NCBI GenBank assembly: GCA_051294375.1 | Contig: JBJCIZ010000239.1 | Span: forward strand, 4,531,834 to 4,595,833 | From: Paraspadella gotoi | Taxonomy: Eukaryota > Chaetognatha | Reading direction: 5' to 3' | DNA: 64,000 bases | In this document: one piece after another, positions 40,115 through 53,536 of the stretch | How the letters are laid out: every line of letters starts with the position of its first letter | Numbering within the stretch: position 1 is the stretch's first letter | Notes under the pieces: model-generated | The model's database searches: none | The model's input: only the letters and a program-made list of their open reading frames with translations | Told to the model about the DNA's origin: nothing | Translations under genes and position numbers: made by a program

Positions 40115-40679
40115 TGTCAGGTTTTTTCCTCGCACCCGGTAATTTTTTTCCATCTTTTTAGTCACGGCTGTAACCTGGACTCAATAAGAGTAAGACGTTT
40201 TTTTCTGTATATTTCGGAATTTTATTTTGTTGGTCTGTCTGTATTTTCGCTGTCTCTTTATCTCTCTTTTATTCCACAGAGATTACGTTACACTGAGATT
40301 TGAAAGTAAAATTCGTTACGGTAATAAGCTCCGACGTCTAAATTATACAATTTGGCCAAATTTTCCAAAAGTGTATGTATGTATGTATATATTTTGTAAA
40401 AGCTTAGAGTTAAATATACGGATTAAATTTATGTTTAAGAATTGGGAACGAAATTGAAGATCTTTCAAAATATAGGGCCCTAAATTTCAGGCATCAAAAA
40501 GGTAACTAAAACCATCCGTGACTCATGGTTCACTCTGTGATGTGAGCTTGTTTTTCTTTCGCTTTTCCGATTTTCACCCAAAAGCGAATCTGATTTTTTT
40601 GTGATTTCACGATATTTTTTTGCAATTTCTTCTTTCTCTCTAGTAACGGGTAAGGACATGAACTAAAGTGATGATGCTT
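40115..40679. other. No gene seen
   Basis: Mixed AT-rich sequence. A 76-residue frame from 40,227 has no family features. Confidence 0.5.
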
Positions 40680-40681
40680 AC

Positions 40682-40830
40682 CTCAAAAAATTAGCTCGAA
40701 TGTTTCCAAAAATTTTTGAGTGGTTCCAAACTGATACGATGACTTTACAATGACTCGGTTTGATGATGAGCAACAAGACAGTGTTGGAAAGGTGATTCTT
40801 CATGAAACCACCCCCAACAACAGGACGAGA
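40682..40830 (-). CDS. Candidate exon, unknown gene
   Basis: A frame contains GGFMKNHLSNTVLLLIIKPS and VIVSVWNHSKIFGNIRANFL, ending at a good donor (AG then GTAAGC). It could be a first exon starting at the Met inside GGFMKN. The upstream sequence is a GA tract. Phase 2 out; no partner exon found. Confidence 0.35.
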
Positions 40831-40835
40831 GAGAA

Positions 40836-40844
<9 letters not shown>

Positions 40845-40886
<42 letters not shown>

Positions 40887-41545
40887 AGAGAAAAATAACA
40901 TGTATGAGCATTTTATGTAGTAAAGTAAATATTATTTTGTTAAAAAGTTATGATTTTTTACATTAATTTTTGTTTTTCATAAAAACATTAAAATCATTCT
41001 TTAACAAAATATTTTACCGCGTTAACTAAATATTTTGAGTATATTTCACAAGTAATACAAAGACCAAGTGTATGTGATAAACATATGTATAATTGTATAT
41101 CATATACAAGTATATAAAGTTTTTTTTTTCCTAGGAAGGAAACACAAAACTGTTTTTCTCCCGAATTCCCGACTCAAGTTTACAAGTGTCGCTGGAAGCT
41201 AAAGAAAAGGAGATAAATGAAGTTTCTGAAGAAAAAACGAAAAAAACAAAACAAAAAGAACTCGGAACGAAAGGAAACATAAAGGAAAAAAAGGTAAAAA
41301 AGGAAACAAGAAGGGAAATAAAAATATGAAAAAAGAAAGAGAGAAAGAATAAAAAGGGGGGAAAAAGGAAAACGATCAGACAGCACAAAAATATTGGGGA
41401 GACAAGACCGACCGAAAAGTGTACTAAAAAATGTTTTTTCACGAAGCAACTGCTGGGGCAACAAAAAAAAAAAAAAAAAAGAAAAATTAAAACGATAAAA
41501 GAAGAAAAACAAAAGAAAACTTCTTTTTTGGGGGCCTTTATTTTC
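40845..41545. repeat. GA tract and purine-rich low complexity
   Basis: GA microsatellite to 40,895, then AT-rich DNA and an A-rich stretch (41,220-41,515). The Phe/Leu frames on the minus strand are artefacts. Confidence 0.75.
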
Positions 41546-41800
41546 TATAAAAACCAGCCCAATTTATTCACAATTAAAGGTTTAAGGGTTATGGATTAGA
41601 GTTTAGGGACTAGGGTTAAGGATTAAGGTTTGGATTAAGTTAGTTAGTTTTAAGATTAAGATTAGGCGTTTATTGGGTTTATGTTGAGGGCTTCGCTATT
41701 TGTAATTAAGGTTTTTAAAATAGCGTTTAGGATTCAAACTAAAATCAAGAATTAAGAAAACATAAATGGGGTGGTTTGAAATAGAGAGCCCATTCTAAGC
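41545..41800. repeat. R2 element, copy 3
   Basis: Left end TTCTATAAAAACCAGCCCAA, right end AATGGGGTGGTTTGAAATAG. TTAGGG-like text lies between, here in the G-rich orientation. Confidence 0.55.
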
Positions 41801-41889
41801 CTTTTTGAAGACTTCTGTCTGCCTTCAGCGCTAGAACGGGGACCTGCTCGCCTTCCGGATATCCCCGGTGATTTGAGTTTGCCGTCTCA

Positions 41890-41907
41890 TGTGAGACGGA
41901 AGTTGTT
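41890..41907. other. Short palindrome CCGTCTCA-TG-TGAGACGG
   Basis: Perfect 8-bp arms around two bases, in otherwise ordinary sequence. No associated gene. Confidence 0.6.
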
Positions 41908-42264
41908 GACTTTGTTCCCACGTGATATTTCTTTCTTTTTTCTTCTTTTTCATTTTGTTACCAAAATTTTCATTCTTGATCTCGGGTCCTATAATCTCAG
42001 TTCCAAATCATTGTATCTCCGACATATGATAACAACTCAACAACTACTAATTCAACCACGTACCATCCCGCAAATTAGTTGTCAAACAACCAACCATCCC
42101 AATTCTCTCTGGTTTCTTTTCAGTAACAATAAAACACATTTACGTGGATGGAATCCATTTCGGTTGAAACTGTGAATACCGTAATCGAAAGAATATTTAT
42201 TACCAAGAAATGGCCTCGCAAAAATTTATGAAGTGTAAGTGTATGACCAGGACGGAGTGTGTGC

Positions 42265-42950
42265 GTTGTAGGAGAGAGAGAGAGAGAGAGATGAGAGAGA
42301 TGAGGAGAGGAGAGAGAGAGATGAGAGAGATGAGAGAGAGAGATGAGAGATGATGAGATGATGAGGATGAGAGAGAGAGAATCTAGCGCAGGGAGAAAAA
42401 AAGGGAAGATATGAGGACGGGCGAGAAAGAAAAAAAAACAGGGCTCGGAAACATAAAATGCAATAAAAAGACATTTTAAAACCTCAATTAAGAGAAAAAC
42501 AAGGAGAGAGAGAGAGAAGAGATGAGGAGAGAGAGAGAGATGAAAAGGAACAAGAAAAAAAAAAGAAAGAAAAAAGTCGGAAAAAATTAGAAGAAGAAAA
42601 ACTGCGAATCAAATTCTTTTTTTTTTCTATTTCATCTTTGTGTGGCGGGAGGAAAAAGGTTTGTGCATTGTGTGTGAGGAAAAGACTGAAAAAAGGCATT
42701 AATTTTTCGTTGAAGAAATGCGAGAAAGATTTGAAAGGGAAGAGATGAGGAGGAGAGCAGAGAGAGACATGATGAGAGACGATGAGAGAGAGAGACGAGA
42801 GAGAGAGAGAGAGAGAGAAGAGAGAGAATATCTCTCTCTTTNNNNNNNNNNNNNNNNNNNNNNNNNAAAGAGATAGAGAAAGAAATAAAGAAAGCGGGAG
42901 AAAGAGAGAGAGAGAGAGGGAGTGAGAGAAATATATAGAGACAGAGTCCT
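42265..42950. repeat. GA-rich region with 25-N gap
   Basis: GA tracts with GATGA interruptions at 42,270-42,380, 42,500-42,545 and 42,720-42,940; 25 N at 42842-42866. Confidence 0.85.
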
Positions 42951-42960
42951 ATAATTAAAC

Positions 42961-42974
42961 CCACCAGAGGGCGT
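42961..42974 (+). promoter_or_regulatory. CTCF-like motif
   Basis: CCACCAGAGGGCGT agrees with the bilaterian CTCF core CCASYAGRKGGCRS at 13 of 14 positions. A second weaker CCGCCAGGTGG lies about 70 nt away. The nearby sequence contains a direct repeat of GTTGCGTCCAAGAC. Binding is inference. Confidence 0.3.
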
Positions 42975-43059
42975 TGCGTCCAAGACGTTGCGTCCAAGAC
43001 TGGAAGTCGAAACGTCGATTCCTTTCTTTGCCGCCAGGTGGAGAAGAGGGAGATTTAAA

Positions 43060-43800
<741 letters not shown>

Positions 43801-44179
43801 ATGCGGGTTTTAATTTTTTTTTCTCTCGCTCCTCTAATTTCTCTGTAGCAAAATATATTGCGGAAATAAAACTGGGGGTAAAAAGAAAAAGAAAGTTTGT
43901 TTTTTCGGGTAATGGAGAAAAGAAAATGAAAAGAGAGGGAAGCAAGATAGGACAAAAATAAAAAAAAGGTAGAGAAGAGAAGTAAAGAGAGAGAAGAAAA
44001 AAAGAAAGGAAAGAATAAAAAAAAAGAAAAAGAAAGATTAAAAAAAACAAACAAAGTAAGATTAGGTATTTTCGCGATAGACGGACTGAAGAAGGAACGG
44101 ACGTACCCTACGGACTGACGGACGTACTGACCGACTGACCGACCAACCAAAGAATTAATAAAAACTAATGAAACTAAAA

Positions 44180-44320
44180 ATGATAAACGACGACGACGAC
44201 GACGAAAACGACGACTACGATGCTGACGAAGTCAATGACCATAACGACCAAGACGTCGACGAAGACGACAAAAACAAAGACGATAACGACGACGATGACG
44301 ACGACGACGACTGAGAGAGA
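44180..44320. repeat. GACGAC trinucleotide-type repeat
   Basis: Degenerate ACG/GAC repeat giving Asp/Thr or Val frames. Not coding. Confidence 0.85.
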
Positions 44321-44424
44321 GAGAAAGACGCCTAAGAGAAGAAATTCGTGGACAAGAGTCAAAATCAGTCGAGCGAAGACAAAAGAATTTTCGATCGATT
44401 CGTTCTTTTCTTTTTCGAATTAGG

Positions 44425-44875
44425 GAGGAACGGAGGAAAGAAAAGGGAGGAAAGGGATAGAGAGGAGAGGAAAGGGATAGATAGGAAAAGGAAAAGGATA
44501 GAGAGGAAAAGGAAAGGGATAGAGAGGAAAGGAAAGGGATAGAGAGGATCGGAGGAAAGACAAGAGTTAGAAATGATTAAAAAAAAGGAAAGAGATAGAG
44601 AGGAAAGGAAAGGGATAGAGAGGAAAGGAAAGGGAAAGAGAGGAAAGTAAAGGGATAGAGAGGAAAGGAAAGGGATAGAGTGGAAAGGAAAGGGAAACAG
44701 AGGAACGGAGGAAAGTCAAGAGTTAGAGATGTTTAGAGGAAAGGAAAGGGATAGAGAGGAAAGGAAAGAGATAGAGAGGAAAGGAAAGGGATAGAGAGGA
44801 ACGGAGGAAATAGAAGAGGATAGAGATGATTAGAGGAAAGGAAAGAAATTAGGAGGAAAAAAGAATGAGGAGCAA
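44425..44875 (+). repeat. 20-bp minisatellite GGAAAGGAAAGGGATAGAGA
   Basis: About twenty degenerate copies, with a higher-order interruption GGAACGGAGGAAAG...AGAGTTAGAGATG at intervals. Confidence 0.9.
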
Positions 44876-44919
44876 AGGAGGAAAGAAAATGAATTTGGAG
44901 ACACTTTGGAGAAAAAGAG

Positions 44920-45050
44920 TTCACGGTTAGGGATTAGGGTTAGGGATTAGGGTTAGAGATTAGGATTATGAGTTTGGTTATAGTTTAGGGTTATATAGCT
45001 TCAGGGATTAAGAAACAGAAATTGGGCGCTTTCGAAATAGAGCGCCGAAA
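44920..45050. repeat. R2 element, copy 4 (short)
   Basis: GGGATTAGGGTTAGGGATTA text followed by AATTGGGCGCTTTCGAAATA, which is the R2 right end. The left end is weak. Confidence 0.5.
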
Positions 45051-45356
45051 GTAATGCAAGTAAAGAAGGCAAGCGCTGCGGAAGTTAATAATCTGGACCA
45101 TGATTAAAATGCTTGCTGCGTCCGGCCGAGTTTTTATCTTTAAAGAGAGATAGAGATAGAGATAGTAAAAATATTTTGTGAATAGATATATATTTACAAT
45201 TCACATTGCTGGTATATCAAATTTAAATTATCTCGTAAGACAAAAGTTAACAAAAAAAGGAAAGAAAAAAAGAAAAAAAAGAAAGAAAAAAAGGAAGATA
45301 AAAACCGTGGGAAAGAAAATAAAATGAGACGAAAGGAAAACGACTCAGAAGGGAGA

Positions 45357-45580
45357 GAACCGTAAAAGAAGAGGAAGAGGAGGAAGAGGAGAAGGAGAAG
45401 GAAGAGGAGGAGGAGGAGGAAGAAGAGGAGGCGGGTTCAACAGGGCGATCCTGGCGGTGGTAAGTTTAAACCTTCGTCGGCCAGTTGGCTCTCTCTCTCT
45501 CTCTCTCTCTCTTCTTCTCTCTCTCTCTCTCTTCTCCTCTCTTCTCTCTCTCTCTCTCTCTCTCTCTCCTCTCTCTTCCG
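45357..45580. repeat. GGA repeat and CT microsatellites
   Basis: AGG/GGA repeat 45,365-45,435, then CT tracts 45,488-45,580 that begin the duplicated block. Confidence 0.85.
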
Positions 45581-46014
45581 CTCAGATGCGTCATTGTCGG
45601 CCATAAACTAAATAGCATTTCCTCTCGCATTCTCGTCGCTCCAGAGGCAAGACTTCTTAGGAAGCTGTTGTTCTTTTCTTTGTTTTTTCTTCGTTCCTTT
45701 CTTGTTCTTTTCTTTTTCTTTTCTTTCTCTTTGCTCTTTTCTTTGATTTTTCTTTCTTCTTTTCTTGTTACTTCTTTGTTCTTCTCTTGTTCTTTTCTTT
45801 GTATTCTTTTTTCATTCCTTTTCTTTGTTATTCTTTGTTCCTTTTTATTTCTTTGTTCTTCTTATTTTTTTGTTATTTTGTTATTTTCTGTTTTTCTTTG
45901 TTCTTTTCTTTGCTTCGTTATTTGTTCTTTCTTCGTTTCTTTCTTTGTCCTTTCCTTTGTTCTTTCTTCTTTTCTCTTTTCTCTTTTCTCTCTCTTTAAA
46001 CACTCATTGGGATT

Positions 46015-46235
46015 TCTCTTTATCTTTATGATAGGGGAGCCAGATACTCTGGGAGTGAATAAACGAAGACTGAAGGGAGAGTCTTGATAGAAAGTTTGTA
46101 AAGGACCTGCTATGTCATTATCATTGTAAGAGTATGGAGGCCTTAACCACCAAAGTCAGTCCCAAGATAGTGTTATTTATTAAATTACATGCGATTAATT
46201 TTTATATTGGTTGACCAATTTCATTGAATAGATCG
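46015..46235 (+). repeat. Interspersed repeat R1 in block A
   Basis: GGGGAGCCAGATACTCTGGG, GTAAAGGACCTGCTATGTCA, GTATGGAGGCCTTAACCACC and the TTTTTATATTGGTTG end, with indels compared with 55.3-55.5 kb. Confidence 0.85.
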
Positions 46236-47824
46236 CTAAACTTAATCCTACATACGGAGTTTTAATTTCCACTTCTAATCCCTAATTTCTAATTTTAATA
46301 CATGCTTCATTGCTTTTAAACCCTAATGACGTAGCCCGTGTAATTTTATGACACGCACTGCATGCGGCAATTTCGTCTTTTATTCTTTATCGTTTTAAGA
46401 TTTCCTTGAAGGCGGCGCTACAAGTCACTATATTGAAGGCTTTTTTCCCTTTTAACAATGAGCAACCAACTATAGGCGAGCATGTTTACTAAGTGGGACA
46501 GACCGATGGAAAGACATACCGCAGACCAACCGGACAGACCGACCGAAAAGTGACAAGGAAGAGAAAGAAAAAGTGATAGCGAAAGATTTTTGCAGATTTT
46601 CGTTGTTTTATCAAAATATTTAAACGCTTATTCAATTTCCGGAATAAAAAGTCCTTTCAAAGCCCTTAGAAACAATTAGGTTAAGGTCCGGCGATCACTC
46701 AATTCAAATTATAATAGCCTAAAACCAGAGCTCGGTATTTCGAAAGGAGAGCTTCCTTGACGATTCTCCGAAAATGATATTCACTTTACTATTTTTCAAA
46801 TAGGGCGTTCATCGTTTTTTTTGATTTTTTTGTGTACTATATAAAATAAAAGAAAACCTATTTGAAGATTGCAGCCCAAACGGTAAGAGCGAGATTTCTC
46901 ATAAATTTGGCATGAATTACTTTTAGGGTCCACTAACTCCAATTCTATGAAAAGATATTTTTCAAAATTTGCTTCCTTCATATAAATTTGATTATTTTAA
47001 TCAATTTTGGGATTAATTCCCTTGATTGCTTTGAAACGAAAAACATTTTTTCAAAAACGCGCTCATGAATCTCCCCCACCTTTCCTTTCTTGCCCAAGAT
47101 TATTTTTTTCTTCAAGAAGAGTCAATGGTTTGAGGCTGCCAACTCTCTTTTAACTTCACTTCGTTCAAAGAAGTTAAATTCTGTACCTCATTAAAACTCA
47201 TTAAAATTTACATAAAGTAAAAAGTCAAATTGAATTAATCGATAAGTCTTTTAACTACATAAACTATGAAAGTATAAAACCGTCGGAAAATGTGAAGAGT
47301 AGGTTTGTTTAGACTATTAGTTGATACAACCCCATGTATGTACTTGCTACAAAGAAGAATTAAATATAGAAGTAGAATTGAGCTTATGTAAAGAAATTCA
47401 GAATTGTTAAGATTAAAAATTTAGATTAGATAGAATATTAGCATTACATATAAAAAATATAATTATAACTACTTGAACATCTATATTAACAAAGGAAGAA
47501 AAAATTTTGTTTTAAATTTTTATGAACATTTTAGGTAGATTTTTAAAAGTTTTTCGAATAATTTTAATAGAAAACCTCTAAGGATAGAGAAACATGATTA
47601 AGATACAGTAAAATTAAGATTTCTACCAATTTAGGTTGAGTGATCCCTGGCCTTAAACTGCTATATGACATAATGTAAACTTCCCATTGGCCGCCATACA
47701 TATCAAAAATGGACGAAACATCCAGTAACTAGGGTGAAACACGTTTTATACAATCTCCCTACCTTGACCAAATAAAAAATAACAGTAGAAAGCCGCGACC
47801 GTTTACGATGGAGGGCGTCCTTGT

Positions 47825-47903
47825 TTTTAACTCTCTCTCTCTCCTCTCTTCTCTCTCTCTCTCTCTCCTCTCTCCTCTTCCTCGCCTCTCTCTCTCTCTC
47901 TCT

Positions 47904-47940
<37 letters not shown>

Positions 47941-49400
47941 CCACTTTTTTTTTCAAATTTCTATTTTAGATCATTTATGCTTGTTTTACCTCCTTTATGC
48001 TTCTTTTTCGCGGACGTCGTCTTCCCAGTCGGTTTTTTTCTTTTTTTTCTTTTCCTTTCATCTTTAAAATCGTTATTTTTTGAGTTTTCGCTTCTCGGAG
48101 CCTTTCGAGTCAACGTCAGAGAGGCAACAAAAATGAATCAACGTGAATTACAAGAACAAACAAAAAATCCTCACATCAAGCGCCGAAGCGAACGTGTTTT
48201 CTGTAACACATTGTTCGGTTTAGGCTTAGTGTTGCAGTGCACATAATGCCATATTTATTAGCCGTAATTATGCCAAGATAACACGTTAATGGGACAAGAC
48301 TCATGAAAAGTAGACATGTGAAAATCTTTCTAACGAGAAAAACCAGATGCACGATAAAAACACTATTTATAAAATAAAACTATATATTTATATATAAAAT
48401 AGAGATCAGTTAAATCTAAATTAGTAAATAAAAAAACACTTAAGGCGTAAACAGGTTAATCAAATGCACGAATGAGTCCATTAAATGAATGATTATGAAG
48501 AGCTTAAAAAGTACTTTTTTCTATGTCTCAATGGATATTTTGATGTTCTTTGTTTTAAAACTTTAAAAAAAGTTTTCAGCGCCGAGATTTATGAGGAGGT
48601 TTTTCAAAAGACGCCATTATTTTCCGCGTAACATTTAAAGAGAGAGAGAGATGAGAGGGAGACAGGGGAATGTGAGAGAGGTAGGACCGAGGAGAGGAGG
48701 AGGAGAGAGGAGAGAAGAGGGGAGTGACGAGAGGAGAGGATGAGACGAGGAGAGACTGAGAGAGAGGAAAACCCACAAAGAGACGAGGGAGAGAGAGAGA
48801 GAGAGAGGACGAAGAGAGAGGATGGGGGGAGGAGAAAGAGAGGAGGAGAGAACGAGCGGAGAAGGAAGAGAGTAGCCTATCCTTGATGAGGCTAGTGTTA
48901 TGATAAAAACAACAAGACGACGAGTGAAGAGAGAGAGAGAGAGGGAGGGAGGAGATGGAGAGGAGAAGAGTGAGAGAGGAGGAGAGAGGGGAGGAGGGGA
49001 GAGGAGAGAGAGGAAGGGGAGGTGGAGGCGAGAAAGAAGGGAGAGGGGGCCGGAGAAGGAGAGAGGAGAGAGAGAGGGAGAGATGAGGAGAGAAAGAGAG
49101 GGAGAGAGGTGGGAGAGGAAGGGAACAGAGAAGAGAGAGAGAAGAGGGAGGGAGAGAGGAGAGGCAGGTGGGGATGGAAGGAGGATAGAGAGGGGAGCGA
49201 GACGAGAGAGAGAGGGGGAGAGGAGAGAGGGAAGGAGCGAGACGCGATAACCAAAGAGATGAGAGGAAGAGAGAGAGCAGGCAGACGGAGAGAGAGACAG
49301 ACAGAGAGAGAAGAGAGAGAGCGGATAACCAAAGAGAGACGAGAGAGCAGAGAGAGAGAGAGAGAGAGTAGAGAGGAGAGGAGAAGAGAAAGAACGATAA
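47825..49400. repeat. CT tract and ~750-nt GA-rich stretch in block A
   Basis: CT at 47,830-47,940 and a long degenerate GA-rich stretch 48,640-49,390. These correspond to the two N gaps of block B (56,060-56,342 and 56,989-57,291). Arg/Glu-rich frames here are artefacts. Confidence 0.85.
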
Positions 49401-51881
49401 CCAATTCTATTCGTCTTCCATAAATAACAGGCGCCGGCATCCCCATCGAGAATTCTCCCGCTTTAAGAAAAAAGAAATGGCGCCGATCTTTTTTACCATT
49501 TATGTTTCTTGAAGCGCACGAGCGAGAGGAAACGGAAAAGTGATAAAACATCAAAAGAGCAATCGGCGATCGGATTGGAGAAAAGGGTTGAAGAGCTGAA
49601 GGGTTTTTCTCGTCGTTGCTCATCGTTGTTGTCGTCGTTGATTGTGTTTTCGTTGTTGTGTTTTCGTGTATGTCTTGTTATCGTAGTCGTCAGTCTTGTT
49701 AATCGTGTTGTCGTTGTTTTGTTTCTTGTATCATTGTCATCAGTGTTTGTTGTTCGTCGTTGTCGTTGTTTTTCGGTTGTTGTCTTGTTATTGTGTCGTC
49801 AGCCTCTGTTGTCTCCTTGTTGTCTGTTTTCGTTGTGTCCTTGTCATCGTTCAGTCGTCAAGTGTTGTGTCGTACGTTGTCGTCGCTCGTTTTTTTGGGT
49901 GTCTGTCAAACCACGTCGATAGATTTCGTCGCTGTCGTCCTTTCTTGTTGTTTTCTTCGTTGTCGTTAGTTTGTTTACTGTGGTTTTTTATGTTGTTGTT
50001 ATTTCTCCTCTCCATTCAAAAACACCTCCGACCTTCTCGAAGTTCTACCAAAAAAAAAGTCCGCCCTCTGTGGGGAAATTCTCATTTTTTTCATCCTTGA
50101 TTTCCCCCGGGCGGATCTCTCTCTCTCTCTTTCCTCTATGTCCTTTACTATCTGGTTCTCTCCCTGTCTTTCTCTCCTCTCTCTCTCCTCTCTCTCTCTC
50201 TTCTTTCTCTCTCTCCTCTCTTTCTCTCTCCTCCTCTCTCTCTTTTTCTTCTCTACCTCTCTCTTTCTTTTTTTACTATCTCTGCTCTTCTCTCTCATTT
50301 TCTATTTCTATCCCTCTCTCTATCACATCTCCCTCTCTCTCTCCTACTCTGTCTTCCCACTTTATCCTCTCTCAAGCCTTTCGCCATCTTGATACATTTC
50401 CCTCACTCCTTTTACCCCCCTCATATACGGCCCCCCAACCCCGCAAGCCATCTGCCCCCACGGCCCCGTTCCAGAGCGGCGCTCCGCCCCCCCAAGAGAT
50501 CGAAGCCGAGAGAGAGAGAGAGGAGAGGAGAGAGAGAGAGAGAAGAAGAGAGAAGACGAGAGAGAGAGAGAAAGAGCTCTGGGCGCGTGGCAGGGGAGAA
50601 TTTCCAATTTTCCATGCAGATTATTTTTTTTACCCAAAAACTTTTTTTTTTCTTAATTGTTTTTTGTTATTTTTTATTGTTTTGTTTCTCATTGTTCATA
50701 TCTTTTGGTCTGTCGGTCTTTCTGACGGTCTATCTTTCTATTCTTTAAATTTTACATTGCTCATAACCGCCTTATTTCAATTAATGACTCACTATAGTTG
50801 GTATGTTCATTTGTTAAGACAGGAAAAAACTCCAACTGTTTTGCGCCGCACTTTAGGAAATCCTCTAAAACTTTCGAAAGAATAACAGACGAGCTTAGAA
50901 AGTATCATTGCGGCGCTACACACATTGAAATTTTCCTGTTTATTTTTAGTTGCCGCCCGCCAAACTCTATAAAGTCATTTTCGGTCGGTCTGTCGGATCC
51001 GTCGGTATTCTATAGGTCCGTCGATACGTCCCACTTACGTTAAAAATTAGAATAAAATTTGCCTATAGTTGTTGCTCTTATGTTAAGACAGAAAAAAAAC
51101 CTCAATTTCTAAGAAGACTGCAAGCGCCCTATTGCGAAATTCTAAAAACTATAATAAAGACGGAATTTTGACTGCAGTAACATGTCATAAATACACGGGC
51201 TAAGAAAGTATTGTCTCATGATCATGTCACGTCATCTCGTTATGTCATGTCCACGTCACGATAAATAACTGTACTGTGTTTTTCTCTTTCTTTTTATCCT
51301 TTTCTTTCATTTCTTCTTTTTTTATTCATTTTAAAAAAAAAAAAACTTTTTCACCGTTTTTTTTCCTTTTTAACTTTAAGACATCTCAAGTCTAATAAAA
51401 AGCAAGGACGCTCAGACAAGCTTGCAAGGGCTCATGGACTGAAAAAAAAATATATATATCATATGAACAAAATTTACAATGGGATGTGTCAACAGGACCG
51501 AAAAAGTACTAAAAAATCATACTCATTTGTCTGTAGTGTACATTGAATCACAGGGAGTAATAATTAGTAGATAAATGTAATCTTCATTGCCGGTTTTACT
51601 GATGAATTGGAAAAGATTTTCTTTCCAATATTTCCTCATGTATTTCACCATAGCAACATCTGATGTGATCTCACATTTATTTTCAAATCAACCTTTAACC
51701 AAAAAGCTGTGGAATTGGCTGGCAAGCCTATCTTCTCTCCACGATGTGTTGACATCGCCTCCAATTCCCTTCTCTTCCCCTTAACTCCTGATACTTCATC
51801 TCTTCTCTCTGACTCTCTCTCTCTCTCTCTGACTCTCTCCTCTCTCTGTCTCTCTCTCTCTACTCTCTGTTTTTATTCCTT

Positions 51882-51918
<37 letters not shown>

Positions 51919-51934
51919 CTCTCTCTCTCTTCTC

Positions 51935-51965
<31 letters not shown>

Positions 51966-52534
51966 CTCTCTCTCTCTCTCTCCCTCTCTCGCCATTAATT
52001 CTTCCCGAAATAAACTTTATCGATTCTCATTTTCGATTCTGGAAATAAATTTTTTTGTTTCGCTCCCAAAAATCGTTCAAAAAAATAAAATTTCTCTTTC
52101 TTATTTTATTTCGCCGTTAAACTAATTTTGCATAATGGATTAAAGTTTCTGTATGGATTGATTTTATGATATGCAATAATTGGTAATGTCAATCATGTAG
52201 AAAATACTTTTTTCATTTAAATTTTCATTTTTAATCGCATTTTTGTCCGTGCGTTTTGTTTCAGTCTTTATCTCACATAGAATCAGTTATATTTTAATCA
52301 AAACGATCTAGGAAAATAATAAAATACTATAATTCAAATCAGGATTTTGAATGAATATTGTGTCAAATGAAATTAATAGCGTCACAGATTTATTTCTTTT
52401 TCATAAAAACAATGAAGTGAAAAAAATAAAGTGATCATAATATTGAATTTGAAAACTAATTTGTCTAAATTGCTTTAAAATTCAGTTGATTACTTAATTT
52501 TTATATTGGTTGTTACCAATTTTCATATCATTTT

Positions 52535-53015
52535 ATGGTTTAAAGATTAGGTTAGTGGTTAGGATTAAGGATTAGGGTTAGGCTTAGAGAGGTTAGAGAT
52601 TAGGATTAGGTTAGGTTTTAGTCTTTAGGGTTTAGGAAAATTAAAGTTTGGGATTATTTTTACTGGGTTTGGTAAGAGGTTTTGGATTAAACAACAATTA
52701 TATATTTTCTAAAGCCTCTCCTTTCTATCATTAATCCCTTCCCTTATTTTAATCTTAATAATCAACCCTAATCTGTTACCAAAACAATACCAATCCCTAA
52801 CATTAATCCTAACAAATCCTTTCCCTAATTTTAATTCATAAATCATATAACCGTTAACCCTTAACCCTAAAACCTTAGTCCTGAACCCTGAAGCTCAAAT
52901 CACTAAATCTAAATTCCTTACGCTAATCTTACCTAATCCCTTAACTGACCTTTAACCTTAAAATAACATATTTTCTAATTTTAAGATGAAACGGGCGTTT
53001 AGTGAAACTAAGCCG
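52535..53015. repeat. R2 element pair in block A
   Basis: A G-rich half (GATTAGGTTAGTGGTTAGGA) and a C-rich half (CCCTTAACCCTAA-like) face each other. The right end GATGAAACGGGCGTTTAGTG matches the R2 terminus. The clean version is at 63,280-63,770. Confidence 0.7.
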
Positions 53016-53269
53016 ACTCTTCACGCATATTCCCGCACAGGAACCGATCGTCTCCAACATATTTCGCCAATTTTCGAATTGTAAGGTTCGTGAATTTTTG
53101 AGCAACGCTCGAGTGTCGTTTCCATGTGGCCGATCTTCCTGTAATGGAGGCATTATGAGTTAACTGTCGTCAGAAAACTGTATTGAGTGTTGTATTGAGT
53201 CTTGTTTAGGTTGTTGAAAAAATGTCAAAAAGAAACTTTAAGAATCAGAAAAAACAATAATCATATACA

Positions 53270-53504
53270 TTTCTTAATTTTATAAATAAAATGAGCAATG
53301 AATTGTTTGTTTTATAATATATGTAATCTCGTTCCATAAAGATTTGTTAATAAATATTAGTCATGGCGTAATTAAATAAATAGACTAAATAAATAGGGAC
53401 CATGAGGAGGGTTTGTTTAAATGAATAATTGTCATCATTTATTCATGTATAAAATATATTTACCCAAGATTTGACTTGGGGTGAAAAAACTAGTAATAAT
53501 TAAT

Positions 53505-53536
<32 letters not shown>

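Larger units (their letters stand above)
45570..53270. repeat. Large duplicated block, copy A (indel-rich)
   Basis: Collinear with 54,844-63,995. Shared landmarks: CTTAGGAAGCTGTTGTTC (45,656/54,923), CTTTGTTC array, R1 copy (46,015/55,325), GACCGACCGAAAAGTGACA (46,537/55,837), ATTTATTAGCCGTAATTATG (48,250/56,640), GTTGTCGTC minisatellite (49,610/57,485), CCCCCGGGCGGATCTCTC (50,105/57,966), TTCGGTCGGTCTGTCGG (50,979/61,855), and the R2 pair (52,540-53,010/63,280-63,770). It carries many one-base indels relative to copy B and spans two intervals that are N in copy B. It lacks 58,530-61,510. No protein gene in either copy. Confidence 0.88.

Noticed and set aside
44920-45000. TTAGGG-like tracts as a chromosome end
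   Set aside because: Degenerate, short, in both orientations and inside repeat elements with flanking unique sequence at several loci.
45485-46087. 200-residue Phe/Leu/Ser frame (also 54,937-55,381)
   Set aside because: A CTTTGTTC pyrimidine array. Frames are not kept between the two copies.
48640-49423. Arg/Glu/Gly-rich frames over 100 residues
   Set aside because: Pure consequence of the GA-rich stretch. The equivalent interval in the other copy is an N gap.
49509-50100. Val/Cys/Leu-rich 'membrane' frames (also 57,382-57,963)
   Set aside because: They come from the GTT/GTC minisatellite. The frames differ between the two copies because of indels, so they are not conserved.
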